Source of the DNA: Comamonadaceae bacterium UBA2121
Lineage (GTDB): Bacteria > Pseudomonadota > Gammaproteobacteria > Burkholderiales > Burkholderiaceae_C
Assembly: GCA_002331385.1 (NCBI GenBank)
Contig: DCYB01000015.1
Span: 40,226 to 104,225 of the forward strand
Direction of reading: 5' to 3'
DNA: 64,000 nt
Shown here: piece by piece, positions 25,525 through 34,237 of the stretch
Position numbering within the stretch: the stretch's first letter is position 1
Layout: each line of letters opens with the position of its first letter
Notes under the pieces: model-generated
Seen by the model: only the letters and a program-made list of their open reading frames with translations
What the model was told of the DNA's origin: nothing
Databases searched by the model: none
Program-made: the position numbers and the translations under genes

Positions 25525-26882
25525 GCGGTCCCCACAGCGCTGCACGCCAGCGCCCGAACATCATCTACATCGTTGCCGACGATCTCGGCTATGCCGACCT
25601 TGGCTGCTACGGCGGGCGCGATGCGGCGTTCGGCCCGGTGTCGCCCGAGATCGACCAACTGGCGGCCAAGGGCATGCGCTTCACGCAGGGGTATTCCAAT
25701 TCGCCCGTGTGCTCGCCCACGCGCTTTGCCATCATGACCGCGCGCTACCAGTACCGGTTGCGCGGCGCGGCAGAAGAGCCGATTCGCACCAACACACGCG
25801 GCAATGCCGAACTGGGTTTGCCGCCCAGCCACCCCACGCTGCCATCGCTGCTGCGCGAAGCGGGTTACCGCACCGCGCTGATGGGCAAGTGGCACCTGGG
25901 CTATCCGCCGCATTTCAGTCCGCTGCAATCGGGCTACGACGAATTTTTCGGCCCCATGTCAGGTGGTGTGGACTACTTCACGCACTGCGGCACCAGCGGT
26001 CAGCATGACCTGTGGTTTGGCGAGGAAGAAAAGCAGCAGGAAGGCTATCTCACCGACCTCATCACTGACTACTCGCTCGACTTCATCGAGCGCATGGCCG
26101 AGGGCGCCAAGGCGGATGCCCCGTTCTTTCTCAGCGTGCATTACACCGCCCCGCACTGGCCGTGGGAGACGCGCGAGGACGAGCCACTCGCGCGCGAACT
26201 GGCGGCGAGCCAGCAGGCGATCTATCACTTGCATGGCGGCAACGTGGAGACCTACCGCCGCATGATCCACCACATGGACGAAGGCATTGGCCGCATCATG
26301 CGCACACTGCAGGCGCATGGGCTGGCGCAGGACACCCTGGTGGTTTTCACCAGTGACAACGGGGGCGAGCGTTTCTCGGACAACTGGCCTTTGGTGGGCG
26401 GCAAGATGGACCTGACCGAAGGCGGCATTCGCGTGCCATGGGTTGCGCATTGGCCCAACGGCATCGCTGCGGGCCGCGTGAGCGAGCAGACCTGCATGAG
26501 CATGGATTGGTCCGCCACCATGCTCGATCTGGGCCACGCGCCAGCGCACCCGGCCTATCCGCTCGATGGAGCTTCGTTGGCGCATGTGCTGGAGGACGTT
26601 AACGCGCCCGTGACCGATCGCCCGCTGTTCTGGCGCATGAACCATCGCGGCCAACGCGCCATGCGCGAGGGCGACTGGAAGTATCTGCGCGTGGACGGCA
26701 TCGACTACCTCTTCAACCTGCGCAACGACGAGCGCGAGCGCGCCAACCTCGCGCCCGTGTTGCCCGAGCGCCTGCAGGACATGCTCACCCGCTGGGAGGC
26801 GTGGAATGACAGCATGCCCGCCGTACCGGGTGACGCGACGGTCAGCCTGTGCTACACGGACAAGGACATGCCGCAGCGCTAG
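25521..26882 (+). CDS. Sulfatase (formylglycine-dependent)
   Basis: About 453 residues, started by ATGA overlap with the binding protein. The alkaline phosphatase-superfamily metal motif ADDLGYADLGCYGG and the formylglycine motif CSPTR in SPVCSPTRFAIMTARYQ are present; the Cys needs conversion to formylglycine by a maturase not encoded here. A further metal motif is FTSDNGGERF. No signal peptide is apparent, so it is probably cytoplasmic and acts on an imported ester. Substrate unknown; it could be an aryl or alkyl sulfate. Confidence 0.87.
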   Translation: MSGPHSAARQRPNIIYIVADDLGYADLGCYGGRDAAFGPVSPEIDQLAAKGMRFTQGYSNSPVCSPTRFAIMTARYQYRLRGAAEEPIRTNTRGNAELGLPPSHPTLPSLLREAGYRTALMGKWHLGYPPHFSPLQSGYDEFFGPMSGGVDYFTHCGTSGQHDLWFGEEEKQQEGYLTDLITDYSLDFIERMAEGAKADAPFFLSVHYTAPHWPWETREDEPLARELAASQQAIYHLHGGNVETYRRMIHHMDEGIGRIMRTLQAHGLAQDTLVVFTSDNGGERFSDNWPLVGGKMDLTEGGIRVPWVAHWPNGIAAGRVSEQTCMSMDWSATMLDLGHAPAHPAYPLDGASLAHVLEDVNAPVTDRPLFWRMNHRGQRAMREGDWKYLRVDGIDYLFNLRNDERERANLAPVLPERLQDMLTRWEAWNDSMPAVPGDATVSLCYTDKDMPQR

Positions 26883-26980
26883 GCCGCCGCTGCGTGTTGG
26901 GGGTGAATGCGTGTCGGCGCGGTCCGTTCGTGTCCGACAATGCGCATGCAGAACGGTGGGGTATAAACAACCTCAGATTC

Positions 26981-28333
26981 ATGCACAAAGATCCGGACTT
27001 TCTAGAGAACCTGCGGCGCGAGATGCAGGACGGACGCAGCTGGCTGGACCGCACCATCGTGCTGGCATACGCCGCCTTTGCGGGCCTGAGCGTCGTGGCG
27101 TTCACCTTGCTTGCCAACGCCTCGTTTTCCTTCTTCGAGCGTATTGCCAACTGGCACGGCGGTTGGCTGGTGCTGCTGTGGATGCCTGCGCTCACGGTCG
27201 GCATCGTGTGGTTGACGCGCAAGCTCGCGCCGGGTGCTGCGGGCTCGGGCATTCCGCAAGTCGCCGTGGCGCTGGACTCGCGCTTGACGAGCGCCGAGCG
27301 TGGACGGTTTGTGTCCCTGCGCCTGTCGTTCGCCAAGGTGCTGTTGTCCAGCGCCGGGTTTCTGGCCGGGCTGTCCATCGGGCGCGAAGGACCATCCGTG
27401 CAGGTGGCTGCGGGGGTGATGCAGCATGCGCAGCGCTGGCTCGATGGCAAGTCGCGCATCAGCGGCTACGCCCTGTTGATTGCCGGTGGCGCTGCGGGGA
27501 TCGCTGCCGCGTTCAATGCGCCACTGGCGGGCGTGGTGTTTGCCATTGAAGAGCTGTCGCGCAAGCTGGAGTCCATGTCCAGCGGTCTGGTGATTGCGGC
27601 GATTGTGCTGGCGGGTCTGGTCAGCGTGTCGGTGTTTGGCAACCTCAGCTATTTTGGCCGCATCCAGGTGCCCGCGTTGGGCTGGGCCGCGCTCGGGCCA
27701 GGGCTGTTGGTGGTGCTGGTATCGGGTTTGTTGGGCGGCTTGTTTGCCAAGCTCATGGCAATGTCGCTGACCAATCCTGCTCTGCGCCTCAACCAGTTGC
27801 GCGCACGCCATCCCTACCGCTTCGCCGCAGTGCTGGGCGTGGCGCTGGCCGTAATCGGGCTGGCGACGGGCGGGGCGACGTTCGGTTCCGGTTCGGAACA
27901 AGTGCAGTTGCTACTGAAAGGCGAAGGGCATACGCCGGAGGTGTTCGTCACGCTCAAATTCATTGCCAAATGGCTGTCGGCATGGACGGGTGCGCCGGGC
28001 GGGATCTTTGCACCATCTCTCACAATTGGTGCGGGCGTGGGGCAGAACGTGTCGGCCTTGCTCGCGCCGGAGATTGCATCGGCCCTGATCGCGATGGGCA
28101 TGGCGGCATTTCTGGCAGCCGTCACGCAGGCACCGCTGACGGCCTTCATCATCGTCATGGAGATGGTGGACGGGCACTCCATGGTGTTGAGCCTGATGGC
28201 TGCAGCCATGCTGGCCAGCCTGATCTCGCGCATGCTGGCGCGCCCTTTGTATGAGACGCTGGCGGCGGCGATGCTGGCCGGTACGCAAGCCAACAAGCAG
28301 GCAGGTACGCCAGCCCACGCGGACAAAGCGTAG
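26981..28333 (+). CDS. ClC-family chloride channel or transporter
   Basis: About 450 residues with about ten membrane segments. The ion-selectivity motifs of the family are intact: GSGIPQ, GREGPSVQ (contains the gating Glu) and GAPGGIFAPSL. ATG 26981 is the first start that gives a normal N-terminus; an upstream frame to 26849 overlaps the sulfatase end. Family members either exchange H+ and Cl- or act as channels. It is convergent with the LysR gene and only 3 bp separate the two stops. Confidence 0.88.
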   Translation: MHKDPDFLENLRREMQDGRSWLDRTIVLAYAAFAGLSVVAFTLLANASFSFFERIANWHGGWLVLLWMPALTVGIVWLTRKLAPGAAGSGIPQVAVALDSRLTSAERGRFVSLRLSFAKVLLSSAGFLAGLSIGREGPSVQVAAGVMQHAQRWLDGKSRISGYALLIAGGAAGIAAAFNAPLAGVVFAIEELSRKLESMSSGLVIAAIVLAGLVSVSVFGNLSYFGRIQVPALGWAALGPGLLVVLVSGLLGGLFAKLMAMSLTNPALRLNQLRARHPYRFAAVLGVALAVIGLATGGATFGSGSEQVQLLLKGEGHTPEVFVTLKFIAKWLSAWTGAPGGIFAPSLTIGAGVGQNVSALLAPEIASALIAMGMAAFLAAVTQAPLTAFIIVMEMVDGHSMVLSLMAAAMLASLISRMLARPLYETLAAAMLAGTQANKQAGTPAHADKA

Positions 28334-28336
28334 ACC

Positions 28337-29200
28337 TCAGCGCAGGCGCTGGATGCTCGCGAGGAACGAGCCGATCAACACACTCTCGCTGCGTGCGCGC
28401 ATGCAATACACATAGGTCGTGGTGCTGGCCGGATCGCCTTTGATGCGGATGGGCCGCAGCAGCGGGCCGGCGATGAACTCCGCTTCCGACACGACGCCCA
28501 AACCCAGTCCGCGCACGACGGCTTCCCGGATGGCTTCGCGGCTGCCGATTTCCAGCGCAGTGCGGGGCGTCACGCGGGCCTTGGCCAGCGCCGCCTCCAT
28601 GGTCGCGCGCGTGGTGGAGCCGCGCTCGCGCATCAACAGCAGTTGCCCGTTCAGTTCCGTGATGTCGACTTCGCTGCGGCGTGCCAGCGGGTGGTCGACA
28701 TGCGCGAACAGAATCATGGCGTGCTGTGCGTATTCCAGTGCCATCAGGTCCGGGTGCTCGTGCAAGCCGGCGAGCACGGCCACGTCGGTGGTGTAGTTCT
28801 CCAGATCGCGCAGCACCTGCTGCGAGTTGCCCATGCGGATCGACAGCCGCATGCCAGGGTAGAGCGCGTGGTAGGCCGCCACCATCTCGATGACGTGAAA
28901 CGGCCCGACGGCCCCCAGATTCAGCTCGCCCTGGCGCAACTCCCCCGCGTCACGCAGGAAGAACTCGGTCTCCGACTCCACGGAGAGCAGGCGCTGCGCG
29001 AGCGTGAAAAGGCGAGCGCCGGCCGTCGTCAACGTCATGCGGTAGCCCTGGCGGTGAAACAGGTCGACGCGGCTTTGCCGCTCCAGCGTGGCGATCTGGC
29101 TGGAGATGGTGGGTTGGCTCAGGCCCAGCGCGCGTGCGGCGGCGCTCAAGCTGCCGTGCTGGGCCACTGCAACCAGGGCGCGGTAGCGGGCGGTGCTCAT
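28337..29200 (-). CDS. LysR-family regulator of the phosphonate module
   Basis: About 287 residues. The helix-turn-helix is at the N-terminus (GSLSAAARALGLSQPTISSQI) and the co-inducer domain follows (GELNLGAVGPFHVIEMV). ATG 29200 is a clear start; the frame is open far upstream but that part crosses the divergent phnD gene. It is divergent from phnD-phnC-phnE and should activate them, probably with a phosphonate as co-inducer. The 16-bp palindrome at 29249-29264 is the likely site. Confidence 0.85.
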   Translation of the reverse strand: MSTARYRALVAVAQHGSLSAAARALGLSQPTISSQIATLERQSRVDLFHRQGYRMTLTTAGARLFTLAQRLLSVESETEFFLRDAGELRQGELNLGAVGPFHVIEMVAAYHALYPGMRLSIRMGNSQQVLRDLENYTTDVAVLAGLHEHPDLMALEYAQHAMILFAHVDHPLARRSEVDITELNGQLLLMRERGSTTRATMEAALAKARVTPRTALEIGSREAIREAVVRGLGLGVVSEAEFIAGPLLRPIRIKGDPASTTTYVYCMRARSESVLIGSFLASIQRLR

Positions 29201-29248
29201 CGTGATCTCAAGGTCTGATCTATGGAATCTGGGATAACTGATTCTGAA

Positions 29249-29264
29249 ACTTTCATATGAAAGT
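29249..29264. promoter_or_regulatory. Perfect palindrome in the LysR-phnD divergent promoter
   Basis: ACTTTCATATGAAAGT (29249-29264) is a perfect 16-bp palindrome of the T-N11-A type recognised by LysR regulators. A second weaker pair, GAATC/GATTC, lies at about 29225-29245. Confidence 0.5.
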
Positions 29265-29341
29265 AATAAGTCATCCCTAGCATTCCATGCATACGAACGG
29301 CGCGTTGCCGGATGGAATGCACTACCGCAAAGGATGAAGTC

Positions 29342-30211
29342 ATGAAGTTGAATCGCAGGAATCTGCTGATCGCCACGTCGCTGGGCGCATGGCTGTGCGC
29401 AAGCGCAGCGCAAGCCCAGACGCAGGAGTTGCGCGTCGGCCTGATTCCATCGGAAGACGCACAGGCCATGATCCGCGCCAGCCAGCAGGTGATGGACCAG
29501 TTGGCGGCCAAGACCGGCATGAAGGTCACGCCCTTCGTCGCGACCGACTACAACGGCGTGATCGAGGCCATGCGCGCCGGTCGGCTGGACATCGCTTACC
29601 TTGGCCCGTTCTCGTATGCGCTGGCCAGCGATGTGGCAGGCGCGGAGGCATTCGCCGTCGCCGTGACGCGCAAGACCGGCAAGAGCAGTTATCACAGCAT
29701 GGTGATTGCACGCAAGGACAAGGGGCCGCACAGCGTGGCGCAGATGAAGGGGCGCACTTTCGCATTTGTCGATCCCAGTTCCACCTCGGGCCACCTGTTT
29801 CCCAAAGCCGGTTTGGCGGCAGAGGGGTTTGATACCGACAAGGGATTTTCGCGTGTGATCTTCTCCGGCTCGCACGACGCCAGCATCATGGCGGTGGCCA
29901 ACCACAAGGTGGATGCGGCGGCGGTGGCTGATCGCATTTTCGATTCGGCCGTGAGCAAGGGGTTGGTGAAAGCGGACGACTTTCAGGTGCTGTGGCGCTC
30001 GCAGCCCATTCCCGAATCGCCCATGGCGTGGCGCAAGAATCTGGACAGCGCCACCAAGCAGAAAGTGGCCGCAGCGATGGCGGACATCAAAGGGCTGCCG
30101 TGGGGCGACCAAGGCATGCTGGATGGCTTTGCGCCCACCAATGATCAGGCCTATGACGTGGTGCGCCAGACCGCGAAGATCCTCAAGCTCGATCTGGGGA
30201 AGATGAAATGA
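29342..30211 (+). CDS. phnD: Phosphonate ABC transporter substrate-binding protein
   Basis: About 289 residues with a signal peptide (RNLLIATSLGAWLCASAAQA). The fold and motifs match PhnD (VGLIPSEDAQAMIRA, ATDYNGVIEAMRAGRLDIAYLGPFS, DPSSTSGHLFPKAGL); the DPSSTSG segment binds the phosphonate group. An AAAGGA site precedes ATG 29342. It overlaps phnC by ATGA. Confidence 0.9.
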   Translation: MKLNRRNLLIATSLGAWLCASAAQAQTQELRVGLIPSEDAQAMIRASQQVMDQLAAKTGMKVTPFVATDYNGVIEAMRAGRLDIAYLGPFSYALASDVAGAEAFAVAVTRKTGKSSYHSMVIARKDKGPHSVAQMKGRTFAFVDPSSTSGHLFPKAGLAAEGFDTDKGFSRVIFSGSHDASIMAVANHKVDAAAVADRIFDSAVSKGLVKADDFQVLWRSQPIPESPMAWRKNLDSATKQKVAAAMADIKGLPWGDQGMLDGFAPTNDQAYDVVRQTAKILKLDLGKMK

Positions 30212-31041
30212 TCCACATCCGCAAATTGCGCAAGCAATTCGGCAGCAACACCGTGCTGCATGGCGTCGATCTGGACGTGCGTGCGGGCGAGTTCGTGGTC
30301 ATGCTCGGTTTGTCCGGTGCAGGCAAATCCACGCTGCTGCGCTGCATGAACGGGTTGACGCGCGCGGACGAGGGCAGCATCCAGGTGGGCAATATCGACC
30401 TCATGCAGCGCCACTCGCGTCGGGAACTTTCGCGCTATGTGGCGATGGTGTTCCAGCATCACAACCTGGTGCAGCGCCTGTCGGTGGAAAAGAACGTGCT
30501 CACCGGCAGGTTGGGGCAGACCGGCTTGCTCAGTTCGTTGCTGCAGTGCTTTCGCGCCAGCGACGTGGCGCTGGCGCATGCCTGTCTGGAGCGTGTGGGT
30601 CTGGCGCACAAGGCGGCGGAGCGCACACAGTCGCTGTCCGGCGGCCAGATGCAGCGCGTGGGCATTGCGCGCGCACTGGCACAGGAGCCACAGGTGATTC
30701 TGGCTGACGAGCCGGTCGCCAGTCTCGATCCGCGCACGGCGCGCGATGTGTTGCAGTATTTGCGCGTAGCCACCCGCGAGATGGGCATTGCCGTGGTGTG
30801 CAATCTGCATCAGGTGGACTACGCTTGCGAGTTTGCTGACCGCGTGGTCGGGCTGGCGCACGGTCGCATCGTGTTCGATGGGGCACCGCGTTATCTGGAC
30901 GCAGCGGCGCTGGAGGCGATCTACCACGGCCATGCGGCCGGGCAGCGCGAGCCCATCGCTCTGGAAGATCGTCAGCCGACCACCGCTCGTTCCGACGCAC
31001 GCTGGTTGAAGCACCATGTGCCACTGGAGAGCCTGTCATGA
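30208..31041 (+). CDS. phnC: Phosphonate ABC transporter ATP-binding protein
   Basis: 277 residues; ATGA overlaps on both sides. Walker A GLSGAGKST, Q-loop in FQHHNLVQRL, signature LSGGQMQRV, Walker B VILADEP, H-loop CNLHQVD. The NLVQRL stretch is typical of PhnC. Powers PhnE with PhnD as the binding protein. Confidence 0.92.
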   Translation: MIHIRKLRKQFGSNTVLHGVDLDVRAGEFVVMLGLSGAGKSTLLRCMNGLTRADEGSIQVGNIDLMQRHSRRELSRYVAMVFQHHNLVQRLSVEKNVLTGRLGQTGLLSSLLQCFRASDVALAHACLERVGLAHKAAERTQSLSGGQMQRVGIARALAQEPQVILADEPVASLDPRTARDVLQYLRVATREMGIAVVCNLHQVDYACEFADRVVGLAHGRIVFDGAPRYLDAAALEAIYHGHAAGQREPIALEDRQPTTARSDARWLKHHVPLESLS

Positions 31042-31880
31042 GCGCCCACGCAAACGCCGCCGTGGAGCGCAATGCATGGCACTGGACGGCACCCAGGCCG
31101 CGCTCGCTCGGGGGCTGGATCGGCTATGCCGCCCTGGCGCTGCTGCTGGGCTGGGTGCTGATCTGGAGTGCGTCTGGCGCGCAGATGAGTTGGCGCGAAC
31201 TGGCCGCAGGCATGCCGCAGATTGGCGACTTTCTGGCGCGCTCGGTGCCGCCCGACTGGAGCGTGCTGCCGCGCCTGTGGGCTCCTGCGCTGGAGACGAT
31301 TCAGATCGCGATCTGGGGCACTTTGTTGTCCGTGGTTCTGGCCTTGCCGCTGTCCTTCATCGCCGCGAGCAATCTGCATAACTGGCATTGGCTGCGCCGC
31401 ATCACGCGCCAGTTCCTGAACGTGATTCGCAGCATCAACGAGCTTATCCTGGCGCTCATTTTCGTGTCTGCGGTGGGACTGGGTCCATTCCCCGGTGTGC
31501 TCGCCCTGGCGCTGCATGGCATGGGCATGCTCGGAAAATTCTTTGCCGAGAACATCGAAGAGATCGACAACGGGCCGCTGCAAGCATTGCGCAGCGCGGG
31601 CGCATCGCCACTGCAGGTGATCGCGTTTGGTGTCATTCCGCAGGCCATCACGGCGTGGATTGCGGTGGTGCTGTATCGCTTCGAAGTGAATCTGCGCTCT
31701 GCCACCGTGCTGGGCATGGTGGGCGCGGGAGGTCTGGGCTTTGAATTGGTCAGCAGTCTCAAGCTGTTCCGCTATCAGGAAACGGCCACCTGCATCGTTG
31801 TGATCACCGTGATGGTGATTGCCGCGGACCAGATCTCGCAATGGCTGCGCAACCGCATTCAGCGCGACGCACACCACTGA
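31038..31880 (+). CDS. phnE: Phosphonate ABC transporter permease
   Basis: 280 residues with about six membrane segments and the permease EAA loop (EEIDNGPLQALRSAGASPLQ) that docks on PhnC. It starts in an ATGA overlap with phnC. The only permease in the cluster, so it likely forms a homodimer. Confidence 0.9.
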   Translation: MSAHANAAVERNAWHWTAPRPRSLGGWIGYAALALLLGWVLIWSASGAQMSWRELAAGMPQIGDFLARSVPPDWSVLPRLWAPALETIQIAIWGTLLSVVLALPLSFIAASNLHNWHWLRRITRQFLNVIRSINELILALIFVSAVGLGPFPGVLALALHGMGMLGKFFAENIEEIDNGPLQALRSAGASPLQVIAFGVIPQAITAWIAVVLYRFEVNLRSATVLGMVGAGGLGFELVSSLKLFRYQETATCIVVITVMVIAADQISQWLRNRIQRDAHH

Positions 31881-31991
31881 TCGACGCTGCCTTCAGCGCG
31901 CCGCCGACCCCCATTACTACGCATCAACGGACCTGGCCCGCACTCCGGGCAGGCCGCTGCATTGCCCGAGATTTTCAAAAGGAACACCATT

Positions 31992-33125
31992 GTGTGGAAT
32001 TTTCACAATCCCGTTCATGTCACTAACGGGCCCGGTAGTCTGGATCAGTTGCCGGCGTTGTTGGGTGGCAGAAGCTGCCTGCTCATCACCTTTCCCGAGG
32101 CCCGTGGCCTCGGACTGGTCGATCGCGTGCAGGATTTGCTTGGCGCGCAATTGCGCGGCGTGATCGACCAGATCGAGCCCAACCCAGACGTGCAATGGCT
32201 GGCACCGCTCTATGACAATTTGCACGCCGCGGATTCACCGCATGCCGCTGTGCCGTGTCTGGTCGCGCTGGGCGGCGGCAGTGTGATCGATGCGGCCAAG
32301 GCGCTGTTGTGCGCCACGCCGTCGGGCCGGTTCGATGCCCTGTTGACGGCGTTGGAGCAGGGCACAGCGCTGCCTGCCGCTGCGCACAAGTCCGTGATCG
32401 CCATTCCCACGACGGCTGGCACGGGCAGTGAGGTCACGCCGTGGGCGACGCTCTGGGATCGCCAGCGCGGACGCAAGCATTCGCTGCACCAACGCTGGAC
32501 TTGGCCGGAGGCTGCGATCATCGATGCGCAACTGATGCGCAGTCTCCCCGCAGCGCCCACGCTCGCGTCGGGGCTGGACGCGCTGTCGCATGCACTCGAA
32601 TCCATCTGGAATGTGCACCGCAATCCGGTGTCAACAGCGTTGGCGGTGCAGGCCGCGCGGCGCATTTTGTCGTGCCTGCCCGCGTTGATGCGTGATCCCG
32701 CCAACCTCCTGTTGCGTGCCTCGATGGCCGATGCCGCGCTGTTTGCGGGGCTCGCGTTCTCCAACACCCGCACGGCGCTGGCACATTCGCTGTCGTACGA
32801 CATCACGCTGCAGCGCGGAGTTGCGCACGGCATCGCCTGCTCGTTCAGCTTGCCGCTGGTGCTGGAGATGGCGCTGGGCGCCGATCCGCTGGTGGATGCG
32901 GCTCTGTTGTCCATCTTCGATGCGCAGCGAGGCGGGCAAGCGGTGCAGCGACTGCGCGCCTTTCTGGAAGCGCTGGGAGTCACCACGGACCCGCAAGATT
33001 ACGGTTTTTCGCCCGAAGATTGGGGTACGCTTGTGCACAATGCAGCCAGCGGCCCACGTGGACGGAACTTCATTCGCAGCTTGGCAGCGGCATCGCCCGT
33101 CCCTGCCCAAGCAACTCCGTACTGA
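31992..33125 (+). CDS. Phosphonate-associated iron-containing alcohol dehydrogenase
   Basis: About 377 residues from GTG 31992, which has AAAAGGA 8 bases upstream; an upstream TTG has no such support. It is a group III iron alcohol dehydrogenase: NAD-binding [10 protein letters not shown], the Thr-rich [14 protein letters not shown], and metal ligands in [13 protein letters not shown] and [20 protein letters not shown]. Relatives in phosphonate biosynthesis (PhpC, FomC, DhpG) interconvert phosphonoacetaldehyde and 2-hydroxyethylphosphonate. Placed between the transporter and phnX and without an aminotransferase gene, it probably oxidises 2-hydroxyethylphosphonate to the PhnX substrate. That reaction is inference. 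Confidence 0.85.
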   Translation: MWNFHNPVHVTNGPGSLDQLPALLGGRSCLLITFPEARGLGLVDRVQDLLGAQLRGVIDQIEPNPDVQWLAPLYDNLHAADSPHAAVPCLVALGGGSVIDAAKALLCATPSGRFDALLTALEQGTALPAAAHKSVIAIPTTAGTGSEVTPWATLWDRQRGRKHSLHQRWTWPEAAIIDAQLMRSLPAAPTLASGLDALSHALESIWNVHRNPVSTALAVQAARRILSCLPALMRDPANLLLRASMADAALFAGLAFSNTRTALAHSLSYDITLQRGVAHGIACSFSLPLVLEMALGADPLVDAALLSIFDAQRGGQAVQRLRAFLEALGVTTDPQDYGFSPEDWGTLVHNAASGPRGRNFIRSLAAASPVPAQATPY

Positions 33126-33168
33126 AACGCATCTTCTCCCTCATCGCCTCACAGAACTGCTACCCGAT

Positions 33169-34047
33169 ATGAACATGTTCAACCCATCCGCCATCCAGGC
33201 CCTCTCGCATCCGTATGACCAAACCACTGCGGATGCACTGGCCCCATTGCAAGCCGTGATCTTTGATTGGGCGGGCACTCTCGTGGACTTTGGTTCGCTC
33301 GCGCCCACGCAGATTTTTGTCGAGGCCTTTGCCACCTTTGGCATCCGCATCACGCTGGAGCAGGCGCGTGGGCCGATGGGCATCTCCAAGTGGCAGCACA
33401 TCGAGCAGTTGCTGCACGAAGACAGCATCGCCGCGCAATGGCTGACCGCCTTTGGTCGCGCTCCCGGAGCGGCCGATATCGATGCCATCTACGCGCGCTT
33501 CATGCCCATGCAGATCGCCAAGGTCGGTGAATTTTCCGCGCCCATTCCCGGTGCCGTGCCCACGCTGCAATGGATGCGCGCGTGTGGCTTGAAAATCGGC
33601 TCGTGCTCGGGCTACCCGCGTGAAGTGCTCAACCAGTTGCTGCCGCTTGCGCACGCCGCAGGCCTTGCCCCAGACCATGTCGTCGCGGGCGATGAGCTCG
33701 CCGCGGGCGGGCGCCCCGGCCCGTTCATGGCGTTGGCCAACGTGCTGGCCTTGGGCATCACGGACGTGCGCGCCTGCGTCAAGGTGGACGACACCACGCC
33801 AGGCATCGAAGAGGGCCTGCGCGCCGGCATGTGGACCGTGGGGCTGAGCCTGTCCGGCAACGAGGTCGGTTACGCACCGGACGAGCTCGCTATGGCCGAT
33901 CCGCAAGAAGTCGCCGCGCGTGTGGCCGCTGCCGAAAACAAGCTCACCCAAGCGGGCGCGCATTACGTCATCCGCAGCATCGCGGACTTGCCCGAAGTGC
34001 TGCTGAGCATTGCCGCGCGGATGCGGCAAGGCGTGAAGGCGGCCTGA
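33169..34047 (+). CDS. phnX: Phosphonoacetaldehyde hydrolase
   Basis: About 292 residues. HAD fold with nucleophile Asp in [11 protein letters not shown] and the Schiff-base Lys in [13 protein letters not shown]; later motifs [10 protein letters not shown] and [12 protein letters not shown] are also those of PhnX. It cleaves the carbon-phosphorus bond of phosphonoacetaldehyde to acetaldehyde and phosphate. ATG 33169 has a second in-frame ATG at 33175. Last gene of the phosphonate module. Confidence 0.92.
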   Translation: MNMFNPSAIQALSHPYDQTTADALAPLQAVIFDWAGTLVDFGSLAPTQIFVEAFATFGIRITLEQARGPMGISKWQHIEQLLHEDSIAAQWLTAFGRAPGAADIDAIYARFMPMQIAKVGEFSAPIPGAVPTLQWMRACGLKIGSCSGYPREVLNQLLPLAHAAGLAPDHVVAGDELAAGGRPGPFMALANVLALGITDVRACVKVDDTTPGIEEGLRAGMWTVGLSLSGNEVGYAPDELAMADPQEVAARVAAAENKLTQAGAHYVIRSIADLPEVLLSIAARMRQGVKAA

Positions 34048-34237
34048 GTCCCCAATCGCCCCGGCGATGTGATCCACCGCCAGACTCCGCGAGAACCATG
34101 CGCTGAAGCCGTGTTGATCCACTCTGCACGTCGCGATTGAGCATCAATAAACACAATTGACAATTCAGTCGGAAAGATGTTAGCTATTGATGCATATGAT
34201 GCCTCTATCGAAATACTAAAGTCGATGGAGGAATTGC

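Noticed and set aside
29201..30112. N-terminal extension of the LysR regulator
   Set aside because: It crosses the divergent promoter and phnD; the HTH begins right after ATG 29200.
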